From assembly GCF_000407505.1 (NCBI RefSeq), contig NZ_ASWE01000004.1:310001-374000 (forward strand): DNA of 64,000 nt, read 5' to 3'. Made by a program: the position numbers and the translations under genes. Each line of letters begins with the position of its first letter. Within the stretch, counting starts at the first letter, position 1. The stretch is from Enterococcus phoeniculicola ATCC BAA-412 (GTDB lineage: Bacteria > Bacillota > Bacilli > Lactobacillales > Enterococcaceae). Positions 46,775-56,475 of this stretch are shown here, piece after piece. The notes under the pieces are model-generated. The model ran no database searches. It was not told the origin of the DNA and saw only the letters and a list, made by a program, of their open reading frames with translations.

Positions 46775-46997
46775 TGATTGATGAGAAAGACACCTGCACT
46801 TGTTTGTCGTCTGTTAGAGAGGAAAACCTAGGCTGAAAGTTTTCTAGAATGACGCAAGGAATGACCACTTTCGAAACCTTTGTTGAAACAAAGGCGGTCG
46901 GACCGTTAACACGTTGAGGAACACAATAAGTGTTTGAACATTAGGTGGAACCACGAATTTTCGTCCTAGTATCTTTAGAGATACTAGGATTTTTTTT
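46775..46997 (+). promoter_or_regulatory. Threonine T-box leader of thrS
   Basis: A T-box leader senses uncharged tRNA-Thr. The conserved antiterminator sequence AGGTGGAACCACG is at 46943-46955. A Stem I region spans about 46775-46875 with a probable ACC specifier (46864-46866). The terminator TCCTAGTATCT/AGATACTAGGA with eight T residues is at 46964-46997. Uncharged tRNA would switch it to the antiterminator and turn on thrS. Confidence 0.92.
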
Positions 46998-47060
46998 GGT
47001 TTTGAGAGAAACAGGAACTCAACTTTTTCAAAAAAATCAACTTTAGAGGAGGAAATAACT

Positions 47061-48998
47061 ATGGCAATTAACGTTACATTTCCAGATGGAGCAGTGAAAG
47101 AATTTGAATCTGGTATCACCACTTTAGCAATCGCTGAAGGAATTTCAAAAGGACTTGCTAAAAAAGCATTAGCTGGAAAATATAATGGAGAACTGATTGA
47201 TTTAACACGTCCTATAGAAGAAGATGGAAAGATTGAAATTATTACACCTGATCATGAAGATGCCTTAGGAATATTACGTCATTCTAGCGCCCATTTAATG
47301 GCTAATGCAATGCGTCGTTTATTCCCATCTATTCATTTTGGCGTAGGACCAGCGATTGATTCTGGCTTCTACTACGATACAGATAATGGGGAAAATCCAA
47401 TTACTGCTGAAGATTTGCCAGCTATTGAAGCAGAAATGATGAAAATTGTAAAAGAAAATAATCCGATTGTTCGAAAAGTAGTCACAAAAGAAGAAGCGCT
47501 AGCCTTATTTGCAGATGATCCTTATAAGGTAGAGCTAATCACTGATTTACCTGAGGATGAGGTGATTACGGTTTATGATCAAGGAGACTTTGTTGATTTG
47601 TGTAGAGGTGTTCACGTTCCTTCAACTGGTCGTATCCAAGTGTTCAAATTATTGTCTGTCGCAGGTGCATATTGGAGAGGGAACTCTGATAACCATATGA
47701 TGCAGCGCGTGTATGGAACAGCCTTTTTTGATAAAAAAGATTTAAAAGAATTTATCAAAATGAGAGAAGAAGCAAAAGAACGTGATCATAGAAAATTAGG
47801 AAAAGAATTAGATTTATTTATGGTTTCTCAAGAAGTAGGTTCAGGGCTACCTTTCTGGTTACCTAAAGGGGCAACTATTCGTCGTACCATTGAACGTTAT
47901 ATCGTAGACAAAGAAATAAGTTTAGGATATCAACATGTCTATACACCAATTATGGCTGATGTTGAGTTATATAAAACTTCTGGACATTGGGACCATTACC
48001 ATGAAGATATGTTCCCTCCTATGGATATGGGCGATGGTGAAATGCTTGTGTTACGTCCTATGAATTGTCCGCATCACATGATGGTTTATAAAAATGACAT
48101 TCATTCTTATCGCGAACTGCCTATCCGTATTGCAGAATTAGGAATGATGCATCGCTACGAAAAATCCGGGGCTTTATCAGGATTACAACGTGTACGAGAA
48201 ATGACATTGAATGATGGTCACACCTTTGTTCGCCCTGATCAAATCAAAGATGAATTCAAGCGTACACTTGAATTGATGGTGGCTGTTTATGCAGACTTCA
48301 ATATTACAGACTATCGTTTCCGCTTAAGTTACCGTGATCCAAATAATACAGATAAATATTTTGATGATGATGCAATGTGGGAAAAAGCACAAGTGATGTT
48401 AAAAGCGGCTATGGACGAAATGGAATTAGATTATTTTGAAGCAGAAGGTGAAGCGGCCTTTTATGGTCCAAAACTTGATGTACAAGTAAAAACAGCAATG
48501 GGCATGGAAGAAACGCTGTCAACTATCCAGTTAGACTTCTTGTTGCCAGAACGTTTTGACTTAACTTATGTCGGTGATGATGGAGAAAATACACACCGTC
48601 CTGTCGTTATTCATAGAGGAATTGTTTCAACGATGGAACGTTTTGTCGCTTATTTGACAGAAGTTTACAAAGGCGCATTTCCTACATGGCTTGCACCTAT
48701 TCAAGCGACAATTATTCCAGTTTCTGTGGAAGCACACTCTGACTATGCACATACTATAAAAGAACGATTACAAGCTCAGGGACTGCGAGTAGAAGTGGAC
48801 GACAGAAATGAAAAAATGGGCTATAAGATTCGTGCATCGCAAACACAAAAGGTTCCTTATCAATTAGTTGTAGGGGATAAAGAAGTAGAAGAGGCAACAG
48901 TAAATGTTCGTCGATATGGTAGTAAAGAAACAAGTGTAGAAGAATTGAACATTTTTGTTGATTCAATGGCTAATGAAGTGAAGAATTACAGCCGTTAA
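47061..48998 (+). CDS. thrS: Threonyl-tRNA synthetase
   Basis: This 645-residue class II synthetase has a TGS domain (1-60) and an editing domain (about 65-225; [16 protein letters not shown] and the later [12 protein letters not shown]). The catalytic core has [33 protein letters not shown] and [15 protein letters not shown], followed by an anticodon-binding domain. AGAGGAGGAAAT precedes the ATG. Expression is set by the T-box upstream. Confidence 0.97.
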   Translation: MAINVTFPDGAVKEFESGITTLAIAEGISKGLAKKALAGKYNGELIDLTRPIEEDGKIEIITPDHEDALGILRHSSAHLMANAMRRLFPSIHFGVGPAIDSGFYYDTDNGENPITAEDLPAIEAEMMKIVKENNPIVRKVVTKEEALALFADDPYKVELITDLPEDEVITVYDQGDFVDLCRGVHVPSTGRIQVFKLLSVAGAYWRGNSDNHMMQRVYGTAFFDKKDLKEFIKMREEAKERDHRKLGKELDLFMVSQEVGSGLPFWLPKGATIRRTIERYIVDKEISLGYQHVYTPIMADVELYKTSGHWDHYHEDMFPPMDMGDGEMLVLRPMNCPHHMMVYKNDIHSYRELPIRIAELGMMHRYEKSGALSGLQRVREMTLNDGHTFVRPDQIKDEFKRTLELMVAVYADFNITDYRFRLSYRDPNNTDKYFDDDAMWEKAQVMLKAAMDEMELDYFEAEGEAAFYGPKLDVQVKTAMGMEETLSTIQLDFLLPERFDLTYVGDDGENTHRPVVIHRGIVSTMERFVAYLTEVYKGAFPTWLAPIQATIIPVSVEAHSDYAHTIKERLQAQGLRVEVDDRNEKMGYKIRASQTQKVPYQLVVGDKEVEEATVNVRRYGSKETSVEELNIFVDSMANEVKNYSR

Positions 48999-49023
48999 TT
49001 AAATGGTAAAAAAGAACGGATAG

Positions 49024-49062
49024 AATATCCAGAGTAGCAAACAGCTACTCTGGATATTTTTT
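49024..49062 (+). terminator. Terminator of thrS
   Basis: AATATCCAGAGTAGC pairs with GCTACTCTGGATATT (15 bp, 5-nt loop) and ends in T residues. Confidence 0.92.
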
Positions 49063-49093
49063 GTATTAGTTTTCCACAAAAAAAAGGAAATAA

Positions 49094-49194
49094 AAAATGT
49101 TTCACATTATAATGCGTATAGTTTATTGTAAGGCGCTAATTTTAAAGTGTTTCAAAATGTAGAAACAGAAAATAAAAAAAACTGTGAAACATTT
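49094..49194. promoter_or_regulatory. Paired 12-bp inverted repeat upstream of the PBP gene
   Basis: AAATGTTTCACA (49094-49105) and TGTGAAACATTT (49183-49194) are exact reverse complements 77 nt apart. A third partial copy, GTGTTTCA, lies near 49149. The sites flank a TATAAT (49107-49112). They could be operators of a repressor or a long RNA stem. Confidence 0.5.
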
Positions 49195-49347
49195 AGAGCT
49201 GTGTTTTTAAAGAGATAATTAAATCTTTTCTTAGAAGACACTTTTTCTCTTTTTAAATAGAAGATTTTTGGTTACAATAGAACAATGAGTGATTATGCCT
49301 TTTTAGGCGTATACATATAGAGGATAAGTTGGAAGGATTACGATAAG

Positions 49348-51447
49348 ATGAAGAAAGATTCAGGGATAGACAATAAAAAAGAAGTTCATTATGAGACAAA
49401 GGAAGAGCAGGCAAGGCGCTCTCATATACCTTTTCGTTTAAATTTTCTATTCTTTATCATTTTTACGCTGTTTGTTGCATTAATTGCGCAGTTAGGCTCG
49501 CTGCAAATTATTAATAAAAAAGATATCGATAAAAAGATAGAAGCATCATCAACGACAGAGGTCAGTGTTAGCACGCCACGTGGAATGATTTATGATGCGA
49601 AAGGACGCGCTTTAGTAGAAAATAAAGCAAATGCAGCAATCACATTCACAAGAAATAACTCGATGGGAGCAAACGATTTATATGAAATAGCAAATAATCT
49701 TGCAGAGCTAATTGAAGTTAAACCAGACAAATTGTCTGAACGTGATAAAAAAGATTATTGGCTTGGCAACAAAAACAATTTAAAAACTGCACAGAAACGC
49801 TTGACTGATAAGGAACAAAAAGAGACTGATGTCGGTAAGCAATACCTTGCAACGGTTGATAAGGTAACAGATGAGGAAATCAATTTTTCAGACGAAGAGA
49901 TGGAAGCTGCGACTATCTTCAAACGAATGAATAGTGCCTATGCATTAAACACTGTCTTTGTAAAAAATCAAGAGGTTACAGATAAGGAACTTGCGCTCGT
50001 TGCAGAGCATGCAACGGAGCTTCCAGGCATATCGACTGGAACGGATTGGCAACGCGAATATCCGTACAAGGGTTCTTTGACAGATATATTAGGACGAGTT
50101 TCAAGTGAAAAAGAAGGTATCCAAGCTGACGATTTAGATGAATATCTTGCTAAGGGATATGCTAGAAATGATCGGGTAGGAACAAGCTTGTTAGAAAAGC
50201 AGTATGAAGAAGTTCTACAGGGAACCAAGACAAAATATGAAATAACTGTTGATCAAAAAAATGAAGTAGTTAGTAAAAAAGAAACGAGTTCGGGAGAAAA
50301 AGGTGACAATCTAGTTTTAAGCATCGATTCGGAATTTCAGGAGAAAGTCGAAGGAATTCTAAAATCTAACTTTGAAGATATGATTAATAGTGGAAAAGCG
50401 AAGTATTCTCCAGGTGTTTATGCGGTGGCAATAAACCCAAAAAATGGTGAAGTTTTAGCAATGTCAGGCTATCAGCACACGCCGGAAACAAGTGACTTAG
50501 AGCTGAGACCATTAGGAACGATTTTAGATGCTTATACGCCTGGATCTGTGGTAAAGGGTGGAACGCTGACCGCTGGATATGAAGCAGGCGTGATAACAGG
50601 CAACGATGTGCTTGTCGATGAACCTATCTATATTCAAGGCTCTGCAGTGAAAAAATCTGTTTTTACTACGGATTATCCACAAGAAATTTCTGCTCAAAAA
50701 GCATTAGAATTATCTTCGAACGTTTATATGATGCAGATTGTTTTTAGAATGTTAGGGATTAGCTATGAGCGTGGAATGACGATGCCGTATGCTGCTGAAC
50801 AAGGGGAAATATTTGGAGAGCTAAGAAAAGGATTTAACGAGTATGGTATGGGCGTAAAAACAGGGATTGATATTCCTAATGAAGAAATCGGCTTATCATG
50901 GACGAATTTCGGAGATAATGGTCCAAATGCCGGAAATCTACTAGACTTATCTTTCGGACAGTATGATACGTATACTCCGATGCAGTTAGCTCAATACGCA
51001 GCAACAGTTGCCAATGGTGGGAAACGAATTGCTCCTCACGTAGTGAAGGGTGTTTATGAAAATAAAGAAGATGGCACTTTAGGCGAAGAAAAAGAAAAAA
51101 TCGGACCTAAAGTTTTAAATGAAGTAGATATAACAACTGACCAAATGAATATCATTCGTCAAGGGTTTTACGATGCAGTGCATGGGACGGATGCATTTAC
51201 GACTGCTAAAAGTCTAGCAAATGCTAAGATGACTGTTTCTGCCAAAACAGGTACAGCGGAAACAACCGCACCTGGACATCCTGAGGTTGCTACTGTAAAC
51301 AGTAATATTGTTGCTTATGGACCATCAGATGACCCTGAAATCGCGATTAGTGTGGTATTACCAAATCTGATTGACGAAAAAGATCATAAAAATTTGGTTA
51401 TCGCACAAGAAATATTAGATGCTTATTACGATATGTATATGAAATAA
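49348..51447 (+). CDS. Class B penicillin-binding protein (PBP2-type)
   Basis: This 699-residue protein has one N-terminal membrane segment (about 30-50), the PBP dimerisation domain and a C-terminal transpeptidase domain. The active-site motifs are SVVK (in YTPGSVVKGG), SSN (LELSSNVYMM) and KTG (SAKTGTAE). It crosslinks septal or side-wall peptidoglycan in the manner of the enterococcal PBP2/PbpB group; which one cannot be decided. TTGGAAGGAT precedes the ATG. The upstream region has a paired inverted repeat. Confidence 0.9.
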   Translation: MKKDSGIDNKKEVHYETKEEQARRSHIPFRLNFLFFIIFTLFVALIAQLGSLQIINKKDIDKKIEASSTTEVSVSTPRGMIYDAKGRALVENKANAAITFTRNNSMGANDLYEIANNLAELIEVKPDKLSERDKKDYWLGNKNNLKTAQKRLTDKEQKETDVGKQYLATVDKVTDEEINFSDEEMEAATIFKRMNSAYALNTVFVKNQEVTDKELALVAEHATELPGISTGTDWQREYPYKGSLTDILGRVSSEKEGIQADDLDEYLAKGYARNDRVGTSLLEKQYEEVLQGTKTKYEITVDQKNEVVSKKETSSGEKGDNLVLSIDSEFQEKVEGILKSNFEDMINSGKAKYSPGVYAVAINPKNGEVLAMSGYQHTPETSDLELRPLGTILDAYTPGSVVKGGTLTAGYEAGVITGNDVLVDEPIYIQGSAVKKSVFTTDYPQEISAQKALELSSNVYMMQIVFRMLGISYERGMTMPYAAEQGEIFGELRKGFNEYGMGVKTGIDIPNEEIGLSWTNFGDNGPNAGNLLDLSFGQYDTYTPMQLAQYAATVANGGKRIAPHVVKGVYENKEDGTLGEEKEKIGPKVLNEVDITTDQMNIIRQGFYDAVHGTDAFTTAKSLANAKMTVSAKTGTAETTAPGHPEVATVNSNIVAYGPSDDPEIAISVVLPNLIDEKDHKNLVIAQEILDAYYDMYMK

Positions 51448-51456
51448 AGAGATTAA

Positions 51457-51530
51457 ACTATCCTTAAATTTACTTTTCTAACAGTTTTATGAAGCTGTTA
51501 GAAAAGCGGTTAAAGGATAGTTTTTTTTCA
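51457..51530 (+). terminator. Two-tier terminator of the PBP gene
   Basis: An outer stem AACTATCCTT/AAGGATAGTT and an inner stem CTTTTCTAACAG/CTGTTAGAAAAG enclose a 10-nt loop; eight T residues follow. Confidence 0.85.
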
Positions 51531-51569
51531 GCTAGAACAAGTAAATAAGTAAAACATCCTAAAGTTATT

Positions 51570-51583
51570 CTTATTTGAATAAG
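51570..51583. promoter_or_regulatory. Small palindrome upstream of the peroxidase gene
   Basis: CTTATT-TG-AATAAG is an inverted repeat with 6-bp arms, 61 nt before the peroxidase ATG. It resembles a PerR or Fur-type half-box only loosely. Confidence 0.35.
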
Positions 51584-51644
51584 CCGTTCTGTTAGGGATA
51601 TACTTGTCAAACAGTTAAAATAAACAGAGAAGGAGTGAACGGAT

Positions 51645-52124
51645 ATGACTATTTATGAGTTTAAAGTGAAACAAACAGATGATGAAATGAAATCTTTGAG
51701 GGATTATGAAGGAAAGGTATTGTTGATTGTTAATACGGCAACTGGCTGTGGATTTACACCACAATACGAAGGTCTACAAAATTTATACGATGAACATCAT
51801 GCAGCTGGATTTGATATTCTAGATTTTCCCTGTAATCAATTTGGAAACCAAGCACCAGGTAGCAACGAAGAGATTACAGAATTTTGTCAGCTCACGTACC
51901 ATACTACATTTCAAACCTTCGCAAAGATAAAAGTGAATGGTCCAGAGGCAGATCCATTATATAAATACTTAAAGCAAGCGCAAGGAGGATTACTTGGCAA
52001 AACGATTAAATGGAATTTTACAAAATTTCTAGTAAATCGCGAAGGTGAAGTGGTAAAACGCTATGCATCAACTGTTAAACCAGAAGAAATCGAAGCGGAT
52101 ATTATTGAAGAATTAAACAGATAA
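51645..52124 (+). CDS. Glutathione peroxidase family protein
   Basis: This 159-residue thioredoxin-fold peroxidase has the peroxidatic Cys35 in NTATGCGFTPQYEGL, the motif DFPCNQFG and the Trp/Asn site in IKWNFTKFLV. In bacteria these enzymes usually take electrons from thioredoxin rather than glutathione. It defends against hydroperoxides. AGAAGGAGTG precedes ATG 51645. A small palindrome lies 61 nt upstream. Confidence 0.92.
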   Translation: MTIYEFKVKQTDDEMKSLRDYEGKVLLIVNTATGCGFTPQYEGLQNLYDEHHAAGFDILDFPCNQFGNQAPGSNEEITEFCQLTYHTTFQTFAKIKVNGPEADPLYKYLKQAQGGLLGKTIKWNFTKFLVNREGEVVKRYASTVKPEEIEADIIEELNR

Positions 52125-52251
52125 TCTTTTCGTCAAGTAGAACTACTTAACAAAATTGTGAAAAAGAGTAGCTTTCTGTTTTGAAACATGGTAAACTATT
52201 CAAGTCTGAGAGTTATCTTAGAGGATTCCAGTATGTATGGGAGGGAAAATC

Positions 52252-52401
52252 ATGCGCGTAAACATCACTTTAGAATGTACTTCTTGTAAAGAACGTAACT
52301 ACCTAACAAGCAAAAACAAACGTAACACTCCAGATCGCTTGGAAAAAGAAAAATATTGCCCACGCGAAAGAAAAGTTACTTTGCACCGCGAAACAAAATA
52401 G
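52252..52401 (+). CDS. rpmG: Ribosomal protein L33
   Basis: This 49-residue protein begins [17 protein letters not shown] and ends in VTLHRETK. The first zinc-ribbon pair (CTSC) is intact, but the second pair is degenerate (CPRE, one Cys), so zinc binding is unlikely or weak. Several enterococcal and streptococcal L33 paralogues look like this. GGGAGGG lies upstream of ATG 52252. A terminator follows at 52417-52457. Confidence 0.92.
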   Translation: MRVNITLECTSCKERNYLTSKNKRNTPDRLEKEKYCPRERKVTLHRETK

Positions 52402-52416
52402 TCTTATCTATTAATT

Positions 52417-52457
52417 AGCTGTAACCCTTATGTAATAAGGGCTACAGCTTTTTTTTG
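52417..52457 (+). terminator. Terminator of rpmG
   Basis: AGCTGTAACCCTTAT pairs with ATAAGGGCTACAGCT (15-nt arms, one mismatch, 3-nt loop) and leads into T8. Confidence 0.9.
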
Positions 52458-52567
52458 ATGTTGGAAAGTGGATTGACAGCTAAAATGACGCCAAAATGTT
52501 AACATCGAAATGTTCTACCAGTGTAGAGATAGTTTGTTTTTCAGCTTTCTTTGTTATAAAAAGGAAA

Positions 52568-53122
52568 TTATGATCTATTAAGAACAACGGTTGTATCAGT
52601 AATTTTTAGCACATCTTCTGAGGGATCATAGGTAAAATAGAAAGGTTGGGGACCTGGTGGAGTATATCCATTTTTTTCTTTGAATTTATCAAGATCCCAA
52701 GTGATTATATAATTATTATTTTCTTTTGTATAATCGGTCACATCAATAATTTTCCCATCTGTCTGAATTTGATTTTCAGTGATGATGTATTCAGTTGGTT
52801 TGTCATCGTACAGTTTTCCTGTCCAGGTTCCTTGTATTTCCTTTGGCAAAGAGTGATTACTTTGTAAATTTGTATTGGAACTATTGGTTTCTTCTGTGTT
52901 AGTTTCTTGTGGAACGTTTTCGGAGAACGAAGTTGTTTCATTTTCTTTTATAGAAGAAGATTCAGTAGTCATCGACAGTGATGTTGAATTCATACTTGAT
53001 AGTTCTTCAGTTGATTCTGTTGGTTTTGAACTAGATGTACTAGTGTTTGGTGCTTTAGAACAAGAGGTCAAACTAATAAATGTAATTGCAGTAAATAGTA
53101 ATAAAAATATTTTCTTTTTCAT
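52568..53122 (-). CDS. Hypothetical lipoprotein
   Basis: This 184-residue exported protein has a signal peptide ending in the lipobox LTSC (Cys21). A Ser/Thr/Glu-rich tether of about 70 residues follows, then a small domain LPKEIQGTWTGKLYDDKPTEY. The closing domain resembles the lipocalin-like or DUF4767-type stress lipoproteins of enterococci, but I cannot name it. ATG 53122 follows GGAAGGAAAAAAG. It stands alone in an accessory stretch. Confidence 0.8.
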   Translation of the reverse strand: MKKKIFLLLFTAITFISLTSCSKAPNTSTSSSKPTESTEELSSMNSTSLSMTTESSSIKENETTSFSENVPQETNTEETNSSNTNLQSNHSLPKEIQGTWTGKLYDDKPTEYIITENQIQTDGKIIDVTDYTKENNNYIITWDLDKFKEKNGYTPPGPQPFYFTYDPSEDVLKITDTTVVLNRS

Positions 53123-53298
53123 GAGTTCTTTTTTCCTTCCTTAACGGATACTACAAGTGCATTATACTAGTCTTCTGGTAAAATTTCGAGTCAGAACCTA
53201 ACAAAATGGTTGAAATAATCACTGGTTGTAAGGCAGATTTGTTTGCATAAAGAGGATAGGTAGAAAGATAACTAGGAAATACGACTTCACATGATTGA

Positions 53299-53526
53299 AT
53301 GAGCGAATCGTCGAAAATGCTATCTTTTCAAAATTATGTTTTTTCTTCTTCAATAGGACTTGGCGTGAAACTGGATGAAAATAAACTACTCCTTTATTTC
53401 TATGATGAAAATAAAAATATTGTTTTGAAATCTGAAAAAATAAATGAAAGAATTCTATTCTCATCAAACGGAAATGTAACATACATCATGCTGAATGGTG
53501 AAAAAGTGAACTTATATCCATGTTAG
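53299..53526 (+). CDS. Short hypothetical frame, possibly a gene remnant
   Basis: This 75-residue frame reads like coding sequence (LDENKLLLYFYDENKNIVL and GNVTYIMLNGEKVNLYPC) but has no ribosome binding site before ATG 53299. It may be the 3' end of a lost gene. The overlapping minus-strand frame is less protein-like. No family recognised. Confidence 0.35.
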   Translation: MSESSKMLSFQNYVFSSSIGLGVKLDENKLLLYFYDENKNIVLKSEKINERILFSSNGNVTYIMLNGEKVNLYPC

Positions 53527-53571
53527 TAATCAGTAGACTATCCGAAGTGTTTAATACATAATGATTTGAAT

Positions 53572-53608
53572 AAAAAACACGCATCAAAAATCCGATGCGT
53601 GTTTTTTA
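53572..53608. terminator. Bidirectional terminator between debris frames
   Basis: AAAAAACACGCATC pairs with GATGCGTGTTTTTT (14 bp, 8-nt loop), with A and T runs on its two sides. Confidence 0.85.
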
Positions 53609-53611
53609 CTT

Positions 53612-53760
53612 TACCCTTTTTCAAAGTCAGCATACATGACCCCATCACATTGGTTACTTTAACGATTTTTACAATCAGGCTGTCGCCTTCTTTTATTTTA
53701 GGATTTTCAGTAAGAACAAAATTCATATATTCATCCATTTGAATTGCATATCCTGTAAAT
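53612..53760 (-). pseudogene. Fragment of an unknown protein gene
   Basis: On the minus strand a frame reads RTFTGYAIQMDEYMNF, then KIKEGDSLIVKIVKV and LTLKKGK, without a binding site upstream. It continues through the terminator hairpin at 53572-53608, which a real gene end would not. It looks like a 3' scrap of a larger gene with a small beta-rich domain. Family not recognised. Confidence 0.4.
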
Positions 53761-53844
53761 GTTCTTCAAAGAAGTTAGTTTACAATTTTTTTTGCTTAAT
53801 GTTGAACATTTATTCCTGTCATGTAAAATAGAAACTTATTTCTA

Positions 53845-54894
53845 TCAAGGGATGAGCTTCTTAATGACCGGAATTTTCTTTAGAATAAAGATAAGTAAAA
53901 ATGAAACAATAAAATTGATAGGAATCAAACATAGAAACCAAAAGGCGTTGCTTAAGTTAAATATGTCTAACTGCTGTATGATTCGCTGGATAATCAAATG
54001 GATAATATATATGCCAAAGCAACAACCAGAAACGGATAAAATTCCTTTTATCCATACAGAAGACCAGGAAGTAAACTTGATTCGAGAAATAACCGTCCAT
54101 AAGAGTACAGAGGCTAAATAACAAAACGGAGAACTAAAAATGTAGAAACTCTGAACGATTTCTCCTCTTTGGCTACTCAAGTATACAGTACTAAGAAAAG
54201 TGAATGTGGTTACACATAGAAACATAAAAATAAGATATCTTGATTTAATATTTTTTAGATATTCTTTTTTTGTGAGTAGAAATCCTAAAACATAATAGGC
54301 TAGATATTGGTTTCCTTCAACCAGATTTAATAGAAGTGGTATAGGGCGATGAAGGAGGTCATATGGTAGCCAAATAATTGATTTACTAAAGAAAAATAAG
54401 AAAAAAATGCCTAAAAGATAGAGGCTTCCTTTTTTTTGTGTTGCTAGTAACGAAAGAAAAGGTGTTAGGACATATAATGAGATGATTGCATACAAGAACC
54501 AAAGGATAGGCTCGATTTGCCCGTAAGTTAGTCTTGAAAGAAAATCAATAATACAGATATCATAATACCTTAGAAATAAACCATTAAATAAATACCATAG
54601 AATACTCCAGACAATAAATGGCAAGAATACATTAATGAGTCGTTTCTCAACAAATCGTTTTGTGGAATAGCGAGTCTGATAGCCAATTAAATTTGCACCA
54701 GAAATCATGAAAAAAATTGGCACACAAAATGAAAATAAGCATTGGATAAAGGCAGCTATATACCATGAAGTATCCAAACGAAATGAGTAGAACGTTTCTA
54801 CCGAATGCAAAGACACAACGCCGATTGCAGAGAGGATTGTCAATACATCAAAATAGATGACTCTCTGTTTAGTCACGTTTAAATAATTAGTCAC
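53845..54894 (-). CDS. Acyltransferase 3 family membrane protein
   Basis: This 349-residue protein has about ten membrane segments and resembles O-acetyltransferases such as OatA/WecH. It opens with YFDVLTILSAIGVVSLHSVETF, which holds the conserved His, and VPIFFMISGANLIGY with the R-rich loop after it. It has no fused esterase domain. It likely O-acetylates a surface glycan, but the substrate is not known. AAAGGAG lies before ATG 54894. It sits alone among accessory genes. Confidence 0.85.
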   Translation of the reverse strand: MTNYLNVTKQRVIYFDVLTILSAIGVVSLHSVETFYSFRLDTSWYIAAFIQCLFSFCVPIFFMISGANLIGYQTRYSTKRFVEKRLINVFLPFIVWSILWYLFNGLFLRYYDICIIDFLSRLTYGQIEPILWFLYAIISLYVLTPFLSLLATQKKGSLYLLGIFFLFFFSKSIIWLPYDLLHRPIPLLLNLVEGNQYLAYYVLGFLLTKKEYLKNIKSRYLIFMFLCVTTFTFLSTVYLSSQRGEIVQSFYIFSSPFCYLASVLLWTVISRIKFTSWSSVWIKGILSVSGCCFGIYIIHLIIQRIIQQLDIFNLSNAFWFLCLIPINFIVSFLLIFILKKIPVIKKLIP

Positions 54895-55216
54895 TTATAG
54901 TACTCCTTTTTTATGTAATATAATGTCAGGCAACCAGTAATTATAAACCATGTATCAAATCACTGTTCACCATTTTGTATCATACCATATCAAACAATGA
55001 ATAAAATAGATTCTGTCATTTTTTGTAGATAGATTATCTTTTAAAAGAGGAATACAGAAAATAGATTCTTTATTTGAAAGGTGACAAAAATTGTATGACC
55101 TATAAAGTAGTCAATAAACCAAGCCAATAAAGCAACTAGGCTTTTCCAGAAAAAAGTAGTATCATCAGAAGAGGATTAATTTAAAATCATCAATTTGTTA
55201 TTTGGGGAGCGAATGT
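54895..55216. other. Intergenic spacer
   Basis: AT-rich sequence between divergent genes. It holds a direct repeat AAAATAGATTCT (about 55006 and 55059) and a small AAGCC/GGCTT stem with TTTT near 55119-55145. No promoter pair is clear enough to assign. Confidence 0.4.
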
Positions 55217-55750
55217 ATGGAAGAAAGATTTGTCGTTTATCAGAGTAAAATGAAACAAGTAGGGTTGGTTATTTTGGCCCTTATCATGGTACTAGCTAGC
55301 TTCTTCATTTTATTTATTGGAAAACCAGTATTTATTCTTGTTGGGGTTGTGGGCACTTTATTTTTTGGCTATGCAACGTTTTATTTGATGAAGCAATTGT
55401 TTGCTGGGAAGAAGTTAGTAGTTTTAACAGAGCAAGGATTTTACGATTACTCAAGTGCTTTGGCAACAAAAGAGAGACTGATTCCTTGGGATGAGGTTTC
55501 TCGTATTGAAGAGGTAGGCATAGTCAATCAGGATTTTGTTTCCATTTATCTAAAGCATCCAGAACAGGTTTTAACGAACCTTTCAAAAGTACAAAGAGCG
55601 GGTATAAAAGCAAATGTAAAGATGGGGTTTGGGGAAATTAACATTACTTTACAAAGTGCAAAAAAATGTACAAACGAAGCACTTATTGAAGAGATGCTGT
55701 TGTATGTTCCAGTGAATTACGAAGAGGGTATTGAAAAAAAAAATAGATGA
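55217..55750 (+). CDS. STM3941-like two-helix membrane protein
   Basis: This 177-residue protein has two close hydrophobic segments (about residues 17-60) followed by a soluble PH-like domain (GFYDYSSALATKERLIPWDEVSRIEEV). It matches the STM3941 family of unknown function. ATG 55217 follows GGGGAG with 7-8 nt spacing; an upstream TTG at 55202 overlaps that site. It may be cotranscribed with the racemase gene 62 nt downstream. Confidence 0.8.
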   Translation: MEERFVVYQSKMKQVGLVILALIMVLASFFILFIGKPVFILVGVVGTLFFGYATFYLMKQLFAGKKLVVLTEQGFYDYSSALATKERLIPWDEVSRIEEVGIVNQDFVSIYLKHPEQVLTNLSKVQRAGIKANVKMGFGEINITLQSAKKCTNEALIEEMLLYVPVNYEEGIEKKNR

Positions 55751-55812
55751 TTGAACCGATTACAGGCGTTTATTGATGTCTGAGATATTCAGAGGGAGAA
55801 GAGGGAAAGAAG

Positions 55813-56475
55813 ATGAAAAAAATTGCAGTAATTGCTGGAACGAAAGTAGATACGAAGTTAGGAGTGGCTCTACTAAAAAAGCACTATAAAAATGAGCTCG
55901 TTTCTTACCCTATTTCAAGTACGCCAGCTGAGCAAACCTACTTTCAAACAATGAATCCAGCGCTTAGGCAAGAAAAAATGGATACGATTATTGCTAGATT
56001 AATACGTGAAGAAAAAGTAGAAATTTTCTTTATCTACTGTAATTCATTAAGTGCCAGTGTTGATTTTGAGGAGTTATCAAAGAAGCATCGTGTACCGATT
56101 TTGACTCCTTTTCTATTTTATAAGGAGTTGGCGCAAACCTATTTACGAATGGGTGTTCTAAGTGCTAATGCTCAAGGTGCAGCTGGGATTGAGCGAGTGA
56201 TTGTACAGGAAAATATAGAGGCTGATGTGTATTCAATAACAAACATTGATTGGGTGAATAGTATTGAAACCGGAAAAACACCATCAGAAATCTGCGCTTC
56301 ATCGGGGATAAAAGAGTCCATTGCTTTCTTTGAAAAAAATCAGGTATCTTGTATAGTGTTTGGCTGTACGCACTTTCCCTATTTTTTTGATGAGTATCAA
56401 CGACTATCTTCTATAAAATGCTTCAATGCGGATACCTATTTGGTTGAATCTTTAAATGAGTTACTTTCAAGATAA
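55813..56475 (+). CDS. Aspartate/glutamate racemase family protein
   Basis: This 220-residue protein has the two catalytic cysteines of the family, Cys76 in FIYCNSLSAS and Cys185 in VFGCTHFPYF. It is distinct from MurI by its shorter length and sequence, so a peptidoglycan role is not implied; the substrate is probably an amino acid or hydantoin-like compound. GAGGGAAAGAAG precedes the ATG. It follows the STM3941-like gene closely. Confidence 0.85.
   Translation: MKKIAVIAGTKVDTKLGVALLKKHYKNELVSYPISSTPAEQTYFQTMNPALRQEKMDTIIARLIREEKVEIFFIYCNSLSASVDFEELSKKHRVPILTPFLFYKELAQTYLRMGVLSANAQGAAGIERVIVQENIEADVYSITNIDWVNSIETGKTPSEICASSGIKESIAFFEKNQVSCIVFGCTHFPYFFDEYQRLSSIKCFNADTYLVESLNELLSR

Noticed and set aside
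53219-53482. Minus-strand frame of 87 codons
   Set aside because: It overlaps a more protein-like plus-strand frame at 53299-53526 and has no binding site.
53759-54121. Plus-strand frame of 120 codons
   Set aside because: It is antisense to the acyltransferase gene, whose membrane helices and start site are convincing.
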